A DNA stretch of 64,000 nucleotides from Caproiciproducens faecalis (GCF_019448085.1 NZ_JAGFNZ010000002.1:1-64000), one strand, 5' to 3'; positions 43,554 through 51,624 are shown, counted from the first letter of the stretch. A program made the numbers and translations. The notes: generated by a model not told the origin, from the letters alone.

Positions 43554-43714
43554 AAGACCCGACCCGAAAAGAGAAGAATCTCTTGGGTCAGGTCTTATTT
43601 AAATAGCTGCACTTGAACGGTTTTCACCGCCTCCGCTCAGCGGAATTGCTCTGCACACGGGTTTCCCCGCGTCTGCGGAAACATGATGCGGCAGCTAATG
43701 CACCCGGAATGATT
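43554..43714 (-). ncRNA. candidate structured RNA at the 3' end of the TnpB-like gene
   Basis: Read on the minus strand, the sequence right after the stop codon folds into several helices. A long-range stem AGCTGC/GCAGCT (43691-43696 with 43605-43610) closes three hairpins: GTTTCC..GC/GCGGAAAC-type (43661-43682), TCCGC-TGA-GCGGA (43632-43644) and CGGT-GAAA-ACCG with a GNRA loop (43618-43629). After an AT-rich linker comes a terminator, AAGACC/GGTCTT with a GACCC/GGGTC extension and an internal AAGAGA/TCTCTT hairpin, ending in UUUU (43554-43596). TnpB proteins use a guide RNA (omega-RNA) encoded at this place. Whether this is one is inference; it could also be an elaborate 3' UTR. Confidence 0.4.
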
Positions 43715-45256
43715 TCACTTCAGGATCAGGTGGACGGATTCCCGAAGATTCGCGGCCTGTGAAAGCTTTTTCCAAACCGCATATTTTTTGGGATCGTAAA
43801 TATAGGTTCCCCGCAGCCCTTCCAAAAATCGGCTGAGCTCGTCAAACAGGGACGTATCGTCTGCGGCGCCCGGCGGGAGCCGGTATTGGAAGCCAAGAAG
43901 CTGGCTGCGGCAAAGGAAACCGTCCTCTTTTTTAATGATCGTAATAGGCACCTTATCCTTGCGGTACCTGTCGAGTTTTTTCGCGAGATTTTCGCTGCCC
44001 ACCCACTCAAATTCGGTCGCACAGCCACAGTGGATGCACACAAAAAGCTCATCGGTCACCCGGTTGCGCCGGGTTCTGGTTCCGCAGCGCGGACAGGTAA
44101 GGAAAAGACTGTTCGCACTTACCTCAATCGGCGGCGGCAGCCCTTTTTCGGGTAATTTATATTTTAAGGTTTTTACCAGTGACGCGTAATCTCTGACAGA
44201 AAAACAGTGCTGTGCGTCTTCAGCCGAAACCGGGATTCTGTCGTTGGCTCCGCCGTTTGCCTCCAGTATCACCTGGGAACCATTCTTCACGGCAATTTCC
44301 GCTATTCTGTTTGACAGATAAAAAACCGTATTTTGATTCACTGATGCGGAAATAGAATTGTTTTCCAAAACAGCGCCGCCCTCGCCGCAAACCGTATAAC
44401 TTAATCCTCCCCGCGCATTGCGCGCAACCCCCATGGTTGTAACCGTTTCATCAACGATGCCGGAGCCGCACTCCATATAAATCATTAAGTAATACTTATT
44501 GCCTTTTTTAACCAGTCTGGCGGAATGCAGCAGCCGCGGCTGCTGCAGTGCCTGCTTCAGGTCGGCAAGCTGCTTTTTCCCAAAGGCCAGCGGAACAACG
44601 ATATAGCGCCTCTGTCCGGGAAGATTGTTCATATAATACGATCCTTCACAGACATATTTCAGGCTGAGCCCGCTGTTGCCATATTCGCCGGAAATGCTGT
44701 CCTTCCGGTTCAGAAGATATAATTTTGCATAAAAACGGTCTTTAAATTCATCGTACAGCAAGCAGTAATCTCGCTCCCTGGCATAGCGGCCAAAATAGAC
44801 GGAACGCGGCTTTCCCGCCTTTCCAACCAGTTTAGAACAGCGGTGTTCAAGGCCCTGTGTACCGATGTCTCCCGTGTCGAACAGCCCTATGCATTCCTCC
44901 ATTGCCAGCGAGTAGCGCGGAGCGTCCAAAAAAGCGAGCGGATACCCGGTTCGCGAGTTTTTCTGCTTTTGGGCAAGATAGGTTGCCGCAGTAGCGGCAA
45001 AATCTAATTTTAAGGAATCCTTGAAAGGCTGCACCCCAAACTGATTCAGGCTTTCGGAAGTTTCCTTATCAATCATTTTCAGTATCCGGTGCTGTGGAAC
45101 AGGCGCTTCTGTTTCGCACAGAATCCCGATTTCCTTCTCGTACCGGTCCAGAAGAAACTGCAGCGCCTGTGAATAACGCAGAAGAGCGGCATCCATCAAA
45201 TCCCGCTTATGCCTGCTGGGTTTGTAGATCTGCAGCATCAGTGTTTTATAAGTCAT
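43715..45256 (-). CDS. TnpB/Cas12-like protein with degraded RuvC triad, in the hydrogenase-sensor operon
   Basis: A 513-residue protein with the layout of IS605-type OrfB/TnpB. The N-terminal region (YKTLMLQIYKPSRHKRD...) and the beta/wedge-like segment (HSARLVKKGNKYYLMIYM) lead to a split RuvC fold. RuvC-I reads TMGVARNARGG, where GVDxG is usual, so Asp becomes Ala278. RuvC-II keeps Glu332 in QVILEANGG. A zinc ribbon follows (Cys388, 391, 407, 410), and RuvC-III reads CATEFEWVGSENLA, where the DxNAAxN Asp is Glu417. Cleavage activity is therefore unlikely. An extra C-terminal ~80 residues are unusual. The start overlaps the upstream PP2C-like gene by 4 bases (ATGA), so it is translated as part of the sensor operon, not as a free transposon gene. 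Confidence 0.68.
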   Translation of the reverse strand: MTYKTLMLQIYKPSRHKRDLMDAALLRYSQALQFLLDRYEKEIGILCETEAPVPQHRILKMIDKETSESLNQFGVQPFKDSLKLDFAATAATYLAQKQKNSRTGYPLAFLDAPRYSLAMEECIGLFDTGDIGTQGLEHRCSKLVGKAGKPRSVYFGRYARERDYCLLYDEFKDRFYAKLYLLNRKDSISGEYGNSGLSLKYVCEGSYYMNNLPGQRRYIVVPLAFGKKQLADLKQALQQPRLLHSARLVKKGNKYYLMIYMECGSGIVDETVTTMGVARNARGGLSYTVCGEGGAVLENNSISASVNQNTVFYLSNRIAEIAVKNGSQVILEANGGANDRIPVSAEDAQHCFSVRDYASLVKTLKYKLPEKGLPPPIEVSANSLFLTCPRCGTRTRRNRVTDELFVCIHCGCATEFEWVGSENLAKKLDRYRKDKVPITIIKKEDGFLCRSQLLGFQYRLPPGAADDTSLFDELSRFLEGLRGTYIYDPKKYAVWKKLSQAANLRESVHLILK

Positions 45257-45978
45257 AACACAACCTGCCTTGCAACATCCGGCGCCCCTCTTCTACGCAA
45301 GGAAGCGGAAGGTTCTATTCGGAAGGCCAGCGCGGATAAATCGCTTTTGGGTCTTCCAAAAGAAAGGGATTCCCCTGCCGCCAGGAGCAGCCGAACCGGT
45401 TCTTCCGCCGACATACCGGGATGATAGGCATTCTCCATATAAGTTTGTATGTTCCGCAAGCTCCAGCCATCCTTCAGATTTCTGTCCGCTCCGGCGTTTA
45501 GCATACCGCTGCCGACCGCGATCACCGTATCGGCCTGCTTGGCGGTGAGTTCCGTGCTCCGGATTGTTTTTCCCTGCAGTACCCGGCCGGCAGTCTTTAT
45601 GGTTACCGGCTTTCCGCGCCGGAGAAAAATCACATCGGGTGTTCCAAACTGCTCCACATAGATATGCCCGTCAAAACGCGCAAGAATCAGCGTGAAGCCA
45701 ATGTTGTTTCCGTTTTCCGCCTGTCGGCCTGACGGCTGGGACTCTACAAGCATGTTGGCAATGTGTGCGACGGACACCCCGCCGCCGCCCATCGTCTCCA
45801 TCATCCTGACGGCGAAGGATGTAAGAAGGTTTGCTCTTGCCCCGCCGTTTTCCCCGCCGGCAAGGATAGCCGTAACACCCAGTTCATTTCGGATAATTTT
45901 CATCCGGTCTTTACAGAATTCTTCCTGAAACTGGGGAATACACGCACTGTAGGTGTCAATTTTTACGATGTTCTTCAT
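45253..45978 (-). CDS. PP2C/SpoIIE-like protein lacking metal-binding Asp residues
   Basis: A 241-residue protein that aligns with the SpoIIE-type phosphatases linked to sensory [FeFe] hydrogenases. Its critical positions are changed. The usual LADGxGSG motif is ILAGGENGG (Asp to Gly41), and the VSDGV motif is AVGSGM (Asp to Ser157). Near the C terminus the expected DD pair reads SD (in PKSDLSALAF). Without these Asp residues Mn/Mg binding and phosphatase activity should be lost. The rest of the fold is kept (IYVEQFGTPDVIFLRRGKPV, GWSLRNIQTYM). It overlaps the sensor hydrogenase end by 23 bases and the TnpB-like start by 4. A binding or scaffold role is my inference. Confidence 0.7.
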   Translation of the reverse strand: MKNIVKIDTYSACIPQFQEEFCKDRMKIIRNELGVTAILAGGENGGARANLLTSFAVRMMETMGGGGVSVAHIANMLVESQPSGRQAENGNNIGFTLILARFDGHIYVEQFGTPDVIFLRRGKPVTIKTAGRVLQGKTIRSTELTAKQADTVIAVGSGMLNAGADRNLKDGWSLRNIQTYMENAYHPGMSAEEPVRLLLAAGESLSFGRPKSDLSALAFRIEPSASLRRRGAPDVARQVVL

Positions 45979-47683
45979 CCCCCGTCAGCGGAACGATATT
46001 TTCGGTCAGCTGCAGAAGCGCGACTTTGGTTTCGCAGGTTGTTTCTCCCAAAAGATCCGCAATTTCCTGTACGACCCGCATCTGCTTATTCACGATCTCT
46101 TTTGCAAAGGCGGCGGTTTTCTCCGTAACCTTACGCTGCTCTTCCAGCACCTGTTCCTGCTGGGTAATATCCTTCAGAAGCACAAACATCAGCTGGTTAT
46201 TGCTCACATTTACCACTGTCTGTTCCAGAATCACACCCAGTCCGCTGTAAGACTGTTTATGGTTCAGAATGTTTTCCCCGCTCTGCAAAACTTCCTGAAA
46301 ATCCGCGCTGGGAAGGATGGCGCTGATCGGCTGCCCGACGCACTGTTCGTCAATTTTCAGCAACTTCGCGGCGGAAGGATTGAATTGCTCTATATTGAGT
46401 TGATCGTTAATGACCAGAATCCCGGTTGGCGTGTGTTCGACAACCGTATTGGACATACTTTCGGCCAGTTCCCGCATATAGGGAATGCACATATTGATAT
46501 TTGCTTTTCCCTGCAGAACGGCGATCGCTTTTTCCCGGCAGGTATTGTAGCCGCAGCATCCGCAGTTCAGCTCTTTCTCCGGCGTCGTTTTTCCGGTGGA
46601 AGCCAGAACGCTGCGGATTTTTTCTTCATCGATCGTCTCTTTCTTGGCGGAACGGTTTCTGAATTTTTTGGTAAACTGTGACGCTACTCCTTCTGTAAGG
46701 GCGGGCGGCGCTTCGTTCATCTGCTTCACATTGTTGACCAGCACATTTTTTGAATTTAAAAAGCTGTGATTCATCAGTTTCAGAATAGGGCCGCCCAGGC
46801 ATCCCCCGGAACAGGCGTTTAACTCCAAAAAATAGCCGGACAGATGGTCCTGAACAATAGAATCCAGAATTTCAATGCAGCGGTCCACACCGTCGACACT
46901 CAGGCACTCATAGGTGCCGCGCTCTTTTTGCCGCAGATTCTTGATGATCCCCCCCGGCGCGGGATAATAACGGGGCAGGGTATTTTTTAAGGTGCGGCTG
47001 TTCTGGTCGCGCCGGGAGAGATCTACTTTCTCTTCATGGAACCATTTCTCCAGTTCGTCAAAGGTGAGCACGGAAAATAAGAGATTGCCGTTGTCGGGGT
47101 CGGCACACTCATATTTCTTGGAAATACAAGGCCCGATAAAAACAATTTTTGCCCGAACGCCGTAAATCTGTTTAATCATGCGCGCATGCGCAATCAACGG
47201 AGTCACTACCGGCGCAAGCTGCGGGATCAGCGAAGGATAGTTCTTTTCTACAAGCAGATTTACCGAGGGACAGGAGGTGGTAATGATGTTCTGCATTTTA
47301 TGTTCCCGAATCAGCTTTTCATACTCACGGGTAACTTGTTCCGCGCCGATAGCCGTTTCCTCCACATGGGTAAATCCCAGCTTTTTCAGCGCCGCGGATA
47401 TTTTTGTAATACCGGTCTGCGGAAAAGCCGCAATATAGGACGGGGCCAGAGAAACATAAAGTTTCTCCCCCGCACGGATCGCCTGTTTTACCTTAAAAAG
47501 ATCGCTGTTGATATATTTTGCGTTCTGCGGACAAATCAGCAGGCAATTCCCGCAATAAATACATTCGTCGCCAATAATGTGAATCTGTTCATTGCGGTAT
47601 GCAATCGATTTTACCGGACAATTGCGAATGCACTTATAGCAGTTTTTACAATCAGATTTATTTAAACCAATAATTTCTTCCAT
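45956..47683 (-). CDS. sensory [FeFe] hydrogenase-like protein with PAS domain
   Basis: A 575-residue protein of the putative H2-sensing [FeFe] hydrogenases (group C type). There are two N-terminal [4Fe-4S] sites (CKNCYKCIRNCP, CIYCGNCLLICP), then an H-cluster domain with TTSCPSV, GPCISKKYE and ELNACSGGCLGG, so all four H-cluster Cys are present although TSCCP and MPC are altered. Next is a further Fe-S site (CGCCGYNTC...C, about residue 385) and a PAS domain (about 430-530: VVEHTPTGILVINDQLNIEQFNPSAAKLL), followed by a short coiled coil. There is no kinase domain. It heads the operon with the PP2C-like and TnpB-like genes. It likely senses H2 or redox state and passes the signal by protein contact. 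Confidence 0.87.
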   Translation of the reverse strand: MEEIIGLNKSDCKNCYKCIRNCPVKSIAYRNEQIHIIGDECIYCGNCLLICPQNAKYINSDLFKVKQAIRAGEKLYVSLAPSYIAAFPQTGITKISAALKKLGFTHVEETAIGAEQVTREYEKLIREHKMQNIITTSCPSVNLLVEKNYPSLIPQLAPVVTPLIAHARMIKQIYGVRAKIVFIGPCISKKYECADPDNGNLLFSVLTFDELEKWFHEEKVDLSRRDQNSRTLKNTLPRYYPAPGGIIKNLRQKERGTYECLSVDGVDRCIEILDSIVQDHLSGYFLELNACSGGCLGGPILKLMNHSFLNSKNVLVNNVKQMNEAPPALTEGVASQFTKKFRNRSAKKETIDEEKIRSVLASTGKTTPEKELNCGCCGYNTCREKAIAVLQGKANINMCIPYMRELAESMSNTVVEHTPTGILVINDQLNIEQFNPSAAKLLKIDEQCVGQPISAILPSADFQEVLQSGENILNHKQSYSGLGVILEQTVVNVSNNQLMFVLLKDITQQEQVLEEQRKVTEKTAAFAKEIVNKQMRVVQEIADLLGETTCETKVALLQLTENIVPLTGDEEHRKN

Positions 47684-48032
47684 TCAAAATACTCCAAATT
47701 AATGAACCCAATTAATATTGTTTTATCCTACCATAAATCAAATCAAAAAACAACGCTGCCGGTACTTGTTTTCATTTATTGTATTATAAATATGGTTTTT
47801 AAATACAAAGTGTCTTTTTGTTAAAATATTAACTTATCGAATGCGTAAATTCCACTGTTCATGGGACTTTACACTGTTTACGGTCTGTTTCGGGTCCGGA
47901 TAAAGCTGCCGAAATCCTCCTGAAAATCCGGATTTCATTGACGATTTGCTTTTGACGTGTTAATTTTACTTTGCTATTAAGAAGTGATTTTCGCAGCATA
48001 GAAAATTACAGGAAAAGGATTGGTGTGTTTTT
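47684..48032. promoter_or_regulatory. divergent control region between the sensor operon and the hydrogenase operon
   Basis: On the plus strand TTGACG (47952-47957) and TATTAA (47975-47980) are 17 bases apart, a plausible promoter for the ferredoxin-hydrogenase genes. Upstream of it GAAATCC/GGATTTC (47911-47917 and 47930-47936) is an inverted repeat that could bind a regulator. The minus-strand half is very AT-rich with a TATAAT at 47780-47785 region but no clear -35 box. This is the most likely target of any locus-specific regulator, including the TnpB-like protein. Confidence 0.45.
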
Positions 48033-48284
48033 ATGGTGATTGAAGTATATATTGGAAAAACGTTGCGGTTAACGTCCTTCGATGTGTTAAAGGACTTTCA
48101 AAGGCTGATCAAACAGAATCATCTGGAAAACAAAGTTTCACTGAGCGCTTCCCTTTGCGTCGGTGATTTTGCCCAATCAGGAGTACCGGTGAAAATAGGA
48201 GAAGCTTTTACCGACTTTGTTTCAAAAGATAACCTGGAGCATGTGTTTGGGAAATATGTCCTGCAGGCAGTGGGTTCCTGCTGA
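48033..48284 (+). CDS. thioredoxin-like [2Fe-2S] ferredoxin homologue lacking most cluster ligands
   Basis: An 83-residue protein with the fold pattern of the small thioredoxin-like ferredoxins that accompany [FeFe] hydrogenases: strand-loop VYIGKTLRLTSF, a helix DVLKDFQRLIKQNHLENKV, strand LSASLCVGDFAQSGVPVKIGEAF and a final helix NLEHVFGKYVL. In functional members the cluster uses CxGxxC and CxGxC. Here these positions are Tyr6, Leu11, Cys42 and Phe46, so only one of four ligands remains. It cannot hold a [2Fe-2S] cluster in the usual way. It lies directly upstream of the hydrogenase gene, which starts 79 bases after its stop. The gene is intact, which suggests retention for a structural role. 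Confidence 0.6.
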   Translation: MVIEVYIGKTLRLTSFDVLKDFQRLIKQNHLENKVSLSASLCVGDFAQSGVPVKIGEAFTDFVSKDNLEHVFGKYVLQAVGSC

Positions 48285-48363
48285 AACAGAAACCGAAAGG
48301 TTTCCGATACAGTCTGATTCTATTCCCCCATCATGAGGGGTTGATTTGTGGAGGGTGTGTGAA

Positions 48364-49782
48364 TTGCTGGTTTTTGATTCCAATGTACAGGAACTGAAAT
48401 ACAGAGTACTGAAAGAGGTGGTTCGGCTTTCCGAAAAAAATGAGCTGACCACAAAACTGTATGATATCCCGCGAACGATTGTACCCGGCCCGAAGGCTAC
48501 TATGAGATGCTGTATTTACCGGGAAAGGGCAATTGTGGAGGAACGCGTAAAAATGGCGATGGGTGGAAACCCAGACAACAAAAACGTTGTCGAGGTGATT
48601 GACATTGCCTGTGAAGAATGTCCCAGCAAACGGTTTCTTGTTACGGAAACCTGCCAGGGCTGCATTGCGCACCGCTGCCAGGCCGCGTGTCCGGCAAAGG
48701 CAATTACCTTCGTGAACCATAAAGCGGTCATCGACCCGGACAAGTGCAAGGGATGCGGCCAGTGCATGCGGGCCTGCCCCTACCATGCGATTACAGAGCA
48801 GGAACGGCCGTGCATCAATGCCTGCAAAGCGAAAGCAATCTTTTTGGATGAGCAGAACAAAGCGGATATTGACCCGGATAAATGCATTCGCTGCGGGGCA
48901 TGTGTCCGTCAGTGTCCTTTCGGTGCCATAGTGGATAAGTCATATGTTCTGAATGTCATGCAGATGATTAGAGACTCCAATCACGGAAAGAACTACAGGG
49001 TTTACGCCGCCGTTGCGCCCGCAATCGCAAGCCAATTCTCTTACGCCAAAATCGGGCAGATTGTTTCAGGCCTGCATCAAATCGGTTTTCACAAAGTGGT
49101 GGAAGCCGCCCTTGGCGCGGACATCACTGCGCGGAAAGAAGCGGAGGAACTGGCTGAGAAAGAGTTTCTGACGACCTCCTGCTGCCCCGCATTCGTTCAG
49201 TATATTAAGACAAACTTCCCTGAATTGGAACAAAACATTTCCGGCAACGTTTCTCCGATGGTGGAAACAGCCCGATTGATTAAAATGATTGACAAAACGG
49301 CGAAAGTGGTATTTATCGGCCCCTGCATCGCGAAGAAAATGGAATTTCAGAAGGAAGAACTGCACGGGATCGTCGACTCCGTCATTACTTTTGAAGAACT
49401 GCAGGCCATATTCGGCGGTTTGAATATTCAGCCGGAGGAACTGGAAGAAAAGAAGCTGAACGACGCTTCTTACTTCGGCAGAATTTTTGCCAGAAACGGC
49501 GGAGTAACGGAAGCGGTATTCAACGTCCTGCAGCAAGAAAATTCTGATTTTCAGGTAGACCCGGTCATTTGCGACGGACTGGAAGAATGCCGCGCCGCAC
49601 TGCTCAAGGCTTCTAAGGGAAAGCTGGCTGAAAACTTTATAGAGGGTATGGCCTGTGTCGGCGGATGTGCCGGCGGAGCCGCCTGCCTCAGCTTAAACCA
49701 CGCGATGAAAAATAGAATGAGCATTGATAATTTTGCAAAACAGGCACACACCGGAATCAATGAATCCGTACCTGTCAGATAA
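48364..49782 (+). CDS. [FeFe] hydrogenase (group B type)
   Basis: A 472-residue iron-only hydrogenase. Its N-terminal part has a Cys-rich segment (CEECPSKRFLVTETCQGCIAHRCQAACP) and two [4Fe-4S] ferredoxin motifs (CKGCGQCMRACP, CIRCGACVRQCP). The H-cluster domain has all three canonical signatures: TTSCCPAF (about residue 275), GPCIAKKMEF and FIEGMACVGGCAGGAACLS. It should interconvert H+ and H2 in the cytoplasm with ferredoxin. The start is probably TTG 48364, nine bases after GGAGG; earlier codons in frame are too near that site. Its placement opposite a sensory hydrogenase suggests H2-dependent control of its expression. Confidence 0.9.
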   Translation: MLVFDSNVQELKYRVLKEVVRLSEKNELTTKLYDIPRTIVPGPKATMRCCIYRERAIVEERVKMAMGGNPDNKNVVEVIDIACEECPSKRFLVTETCQGCIAHRCQAACPAKAITFVNHKAVIDPDKCKGCGQCMRACPYHAITEQERPCINACKAKAIFLDEQNKADIDPDKCIRCGACVRQCPFGAIVDKSYVLNVMQMIRDSNHGKNYRVYAAVAPAIASQFSYAKIGQIVSGLHQIGFHKVVEAALGADITARKEAEELAEKEFLTTSCCPAFVQYIKTNFPELEQNISGNVSPMVETARLIKMIDKTAKVVFIGPCIAKKMEFQKEELHGIVDSVITFEELQAIFGGLNIQPEELEEKKLNDASYFGRIFARNGGVTEAVFNVLQQENSDFQVDPVICDGLEECRAALLKASKGKLAENFIEGMACVGGCAGGAACLSLNHAMKNRMSIDNFAKQAHTGINESVPVR

Positions 49783-49800
49783 TATAGGAGGCTTGTGATT

Positions 49801-50175
49801 ATGTTGGATTGTAAATTGTGTAATTACTATCAATCGGTTTCGGGACGGGATTTCCGCGGAATGGATCTGGGGATCTGCGAGTTCACCGATATGCTGTTTG
49901 TAGAAGATACCGACAATATGATGGGAGAATATCCCTGCAGAAAGATAGAATACAACGATTATCTCCGCAAAAAATCAGCGGCCAGCATCGATACCGTCGC
50001 TGCAGCGAAATTAGTGGACGCGGAACTGTTTCATGAACTGAAGCAGTGCGGAGTTTCGATGATAAAATTTCCGGAAGGAATCATTAAAAAATGTTTTGAG
50101 AACCAGCTGGAAAAGAAGAGCCGGGAAATGCACCGCGAAGTACAAGTAAACTTACTTGAAACTAGAAACGCATAA
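49801..50175 (+). CDS. hydrogenase-linked small protein with N-terminal Cys residues, function unknown
   Basis: A 124-residue protein of no family I recognise. The first 50 residues hold LDCKLCNYY, GICEF and EYPCRKIEY, so a CxxC...C...C arrangement could bind a zinc or iron-sulfur site. The remainder is helical and charged (AAAKLVDAELFHELKQCG, FENQLEKKSREMHREVQ). It starts 18 bases after the hydrogenase stop with AGGAGG nine bases before the ATG, so it is co-transcribed with and probably related to the hydrogenase. A GTG two codons earlier is too close to the ribosome-binding site. An assembly or regulatory partner is conceivable. Confidence 0.7.
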   Translation: MLDCKLCNYYQSVSGRDFRGMDLGICEFTDMLFVEDTDNMMGEYPCRKIEYNDYLRKKSAASIDTVAAAKLVDAELFHELKQCGVSMIKFPEGIIKKCFENQLEKKSREMHREVQVNLLETRNA

Positions 50176-50235
50176 AGTCGGATGTCTCCTCATTCGAACT
50201 GTTTGTGGCGATTCTGTTTTAAATAATTGCTAGGT

Positions 50236-50284
50236 GACAAAAAGGTTTGAATTCTGTATAACACAGGACTCAAACCTTTTTGTC
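50236..50284. terminator. bidirectional terminator
   Basis: GACAAAAAGGTTTGA and TCAAACCTTTTTGTC are perfect 15-bp arms with A and T tracts on both sides. It lies between the convergent hydrogenase operon and the HD-GYP gene and can serve both. Confidence 0.9.
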
Positions 50285-50296
50285 TTTATCGTAATT

Positions 50297-51367
50297 TTAA
50301 ATTTTCACTACGCCCGTTATCGTAAGATTTGCTAAATTCCTATTATTCTTAAGGTCTAAGTACATCGGTTTGTTTTCGTTGCTGCACACGACTTTGACTT
50401 TTGGCCTCAGCACGCAGTCTTCATAGTTTTCAACAACAATGGCAGTAAGGCCATTGTTCAGCAGTACACAGGTTCCAAGCGGAAATGCGGCGACTTTTCT
50501 GGTGAACAGTTGGATCAGTTCCGGGTCAAACAGCGTTCCAGCGCCTCCCATCAGATATTCCATCACCTCCGAAGGCATCATTGCCGGTCGATACGGACGG
50601 TCGGATGTCATAGCGTCGAAGACATCCGCAATGGAAATAATACGGCTGAATCGATTGATACCGTCCCCTGACAGCCCGGCCGGATAACCGCTCCCGTCCA
50701 TGCGTTCGTGATGCTGCAAAATGCCAATAAGGCCTAACAGCGGCAAATCCAGATTTGCGCGGGTAAGGTATTCATATCCCAGGTCAGGATGCTTTTTGAC
50801 CTCTTCATACTCTTCGGGAGTTAACGAATCCGTTTTATCAATAATACCTTTGCTGACAAACACCTTGCCGATATCATGCAGCAAAGCGCCCAGCCCAAGT
50901 TTAAAAAGATCTGTTTCATTCAAGCCAAGCGTCACCCCCATCACAATGGAAAGAACGCCGACATTGACGGAATGGAAATAGGTGTAGTTGTCATAGGATT
51001 TCAAATCGATCATATTGACCATGATGTTCTGGTTCAAAATAATTTCTTCCACTATATCCTGCACAATCACTTTTGCATTATCGGCCATGATCTGGTTGAA
51101 TCCGGTGGTCAGGGTTTGATTATACATATCCTTGACTGCTGTGACCGCCGAATTTCTCAGCTGGTCGTTAATAACGGTCTTGATCTCAATCTCGTCCGAC
51201 AGCTTGTCGGAAATGTAGACACCCTGAAACCCATTATGCGCTATATGAGAAATATACGACGGTTTCAGGGGCTGTCCCTGCTGCAATAGCAGGCTGCCGT
51301 CGTTTCCGTATAAATTTTTTGCCAGCACCATGCCTTCACGAAGACAAAGAGTCGGGACATATCGCAT
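50297..51367 (-). CDS. HD-GYP domain protein (probable c-di-GMP phosphodiesterase)
   Basis: A 356-residue protein with an N-terminal domain of unknown type (RYVPTLCLREGMVLAKNLYGNDGSLLL) and an HD-GYP catalytic domain. LLHDIGKVF supplies the HD pair (about residue 170), HHERMDGSGYPAGL gives the GYP motif and ISIADVFDAMTSDRPYRPA is the typical follow-up segment. Such enzymes hydrolyse cyclic di-GMP. A short C-terminal extension after the domain is beta-rich. The ATG at 51367 has GGGAGG 7 bases upstream. It is a single-gene unit with a terminator on each side. Confidence 0.88.
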   Translation of the reverse strand: MRYVPTLCLREGMVLAKNLYGNDGSLLLQQGQPLKPSYISHIAHNGFQGVYISDKLSDEIEIKTVINDQLRNSAVTAVKDMYNQTLTTGFNQIMADNAKVIVQDIVEEIILNQNIMVNMIDLKSYDNYTYFHSVNVGVLSIVMGVTLGLNETDLFKLGLGALLHDIGKVFVSKGIIDKTDSLTPEEYEEVKKHPDLGYEYLTRANLDLPLLGLIGILQHHERMDGSGYPAGLSGDGINRFSRIISIADVFDAMTSDRPYRPAMMPSEVMEYLMGGAGTLFDPELIQLFTRKVAAFPLGTCVLLNNGLTAIVVENYEDCVLRPKVKVVCSNENKPMYLDLKNNRNLANLTITGVVKI

Positions 51368-51515
51368 AAAGCATCCTCCCAAAGATGTTAATCATTTTTA
51401 GTATCATAAAATTTTCCAAAAAATCGGGTATTATTTGTCAAATTCAGGTATTTCTTTAGCTATTTTATCATACACAAAGCCTTCAATATGAGTAAAACGA
51501 ATTATAAAAAGAAAA

Positions 51516-51553
51516 ATGGTATTAAATACTTGAAGCTCAAGATTTAATACCAT
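51516..51553 (-). terminator. terminator after the efflux operon
   Basis: ATGGTATTAAAT..CTTGA pairs with TCAAG..ATTTAATACCAT around a short loop, and U-rich sequence follows on the minus strand. It lies 70 bases past the stop of the fusion protein gene. Confidence 0.8.
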
Positions 51554-51624
51554 TTTCTATCTCAATCGACTCCTCAACGGAATCTGAAAACTTCGCAAAA
51601 CACGGCAAAAAGCGCCGCCTGGGG

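Noticed and set aside
43554-43714. Reading the structured region as a riboswitch for the DUF4317 gene at 43434
   Set aside because: The structure ends in a terminator before the DUF4317 start but begins at the stop of the TnpB-like gene, and no known aptamer consensus is visible. A 3'-end RNA is the simpler reading.
47888-47902. Match TTTCGGGTC plus GG between the candidate RNA terminator and the hydrogenase control region, as a possible guide target
   Set aside because: A 9-base match between sequences of this length is expected by chance about every second comparison, and it lies in the terminator stem rather than at a guide position.
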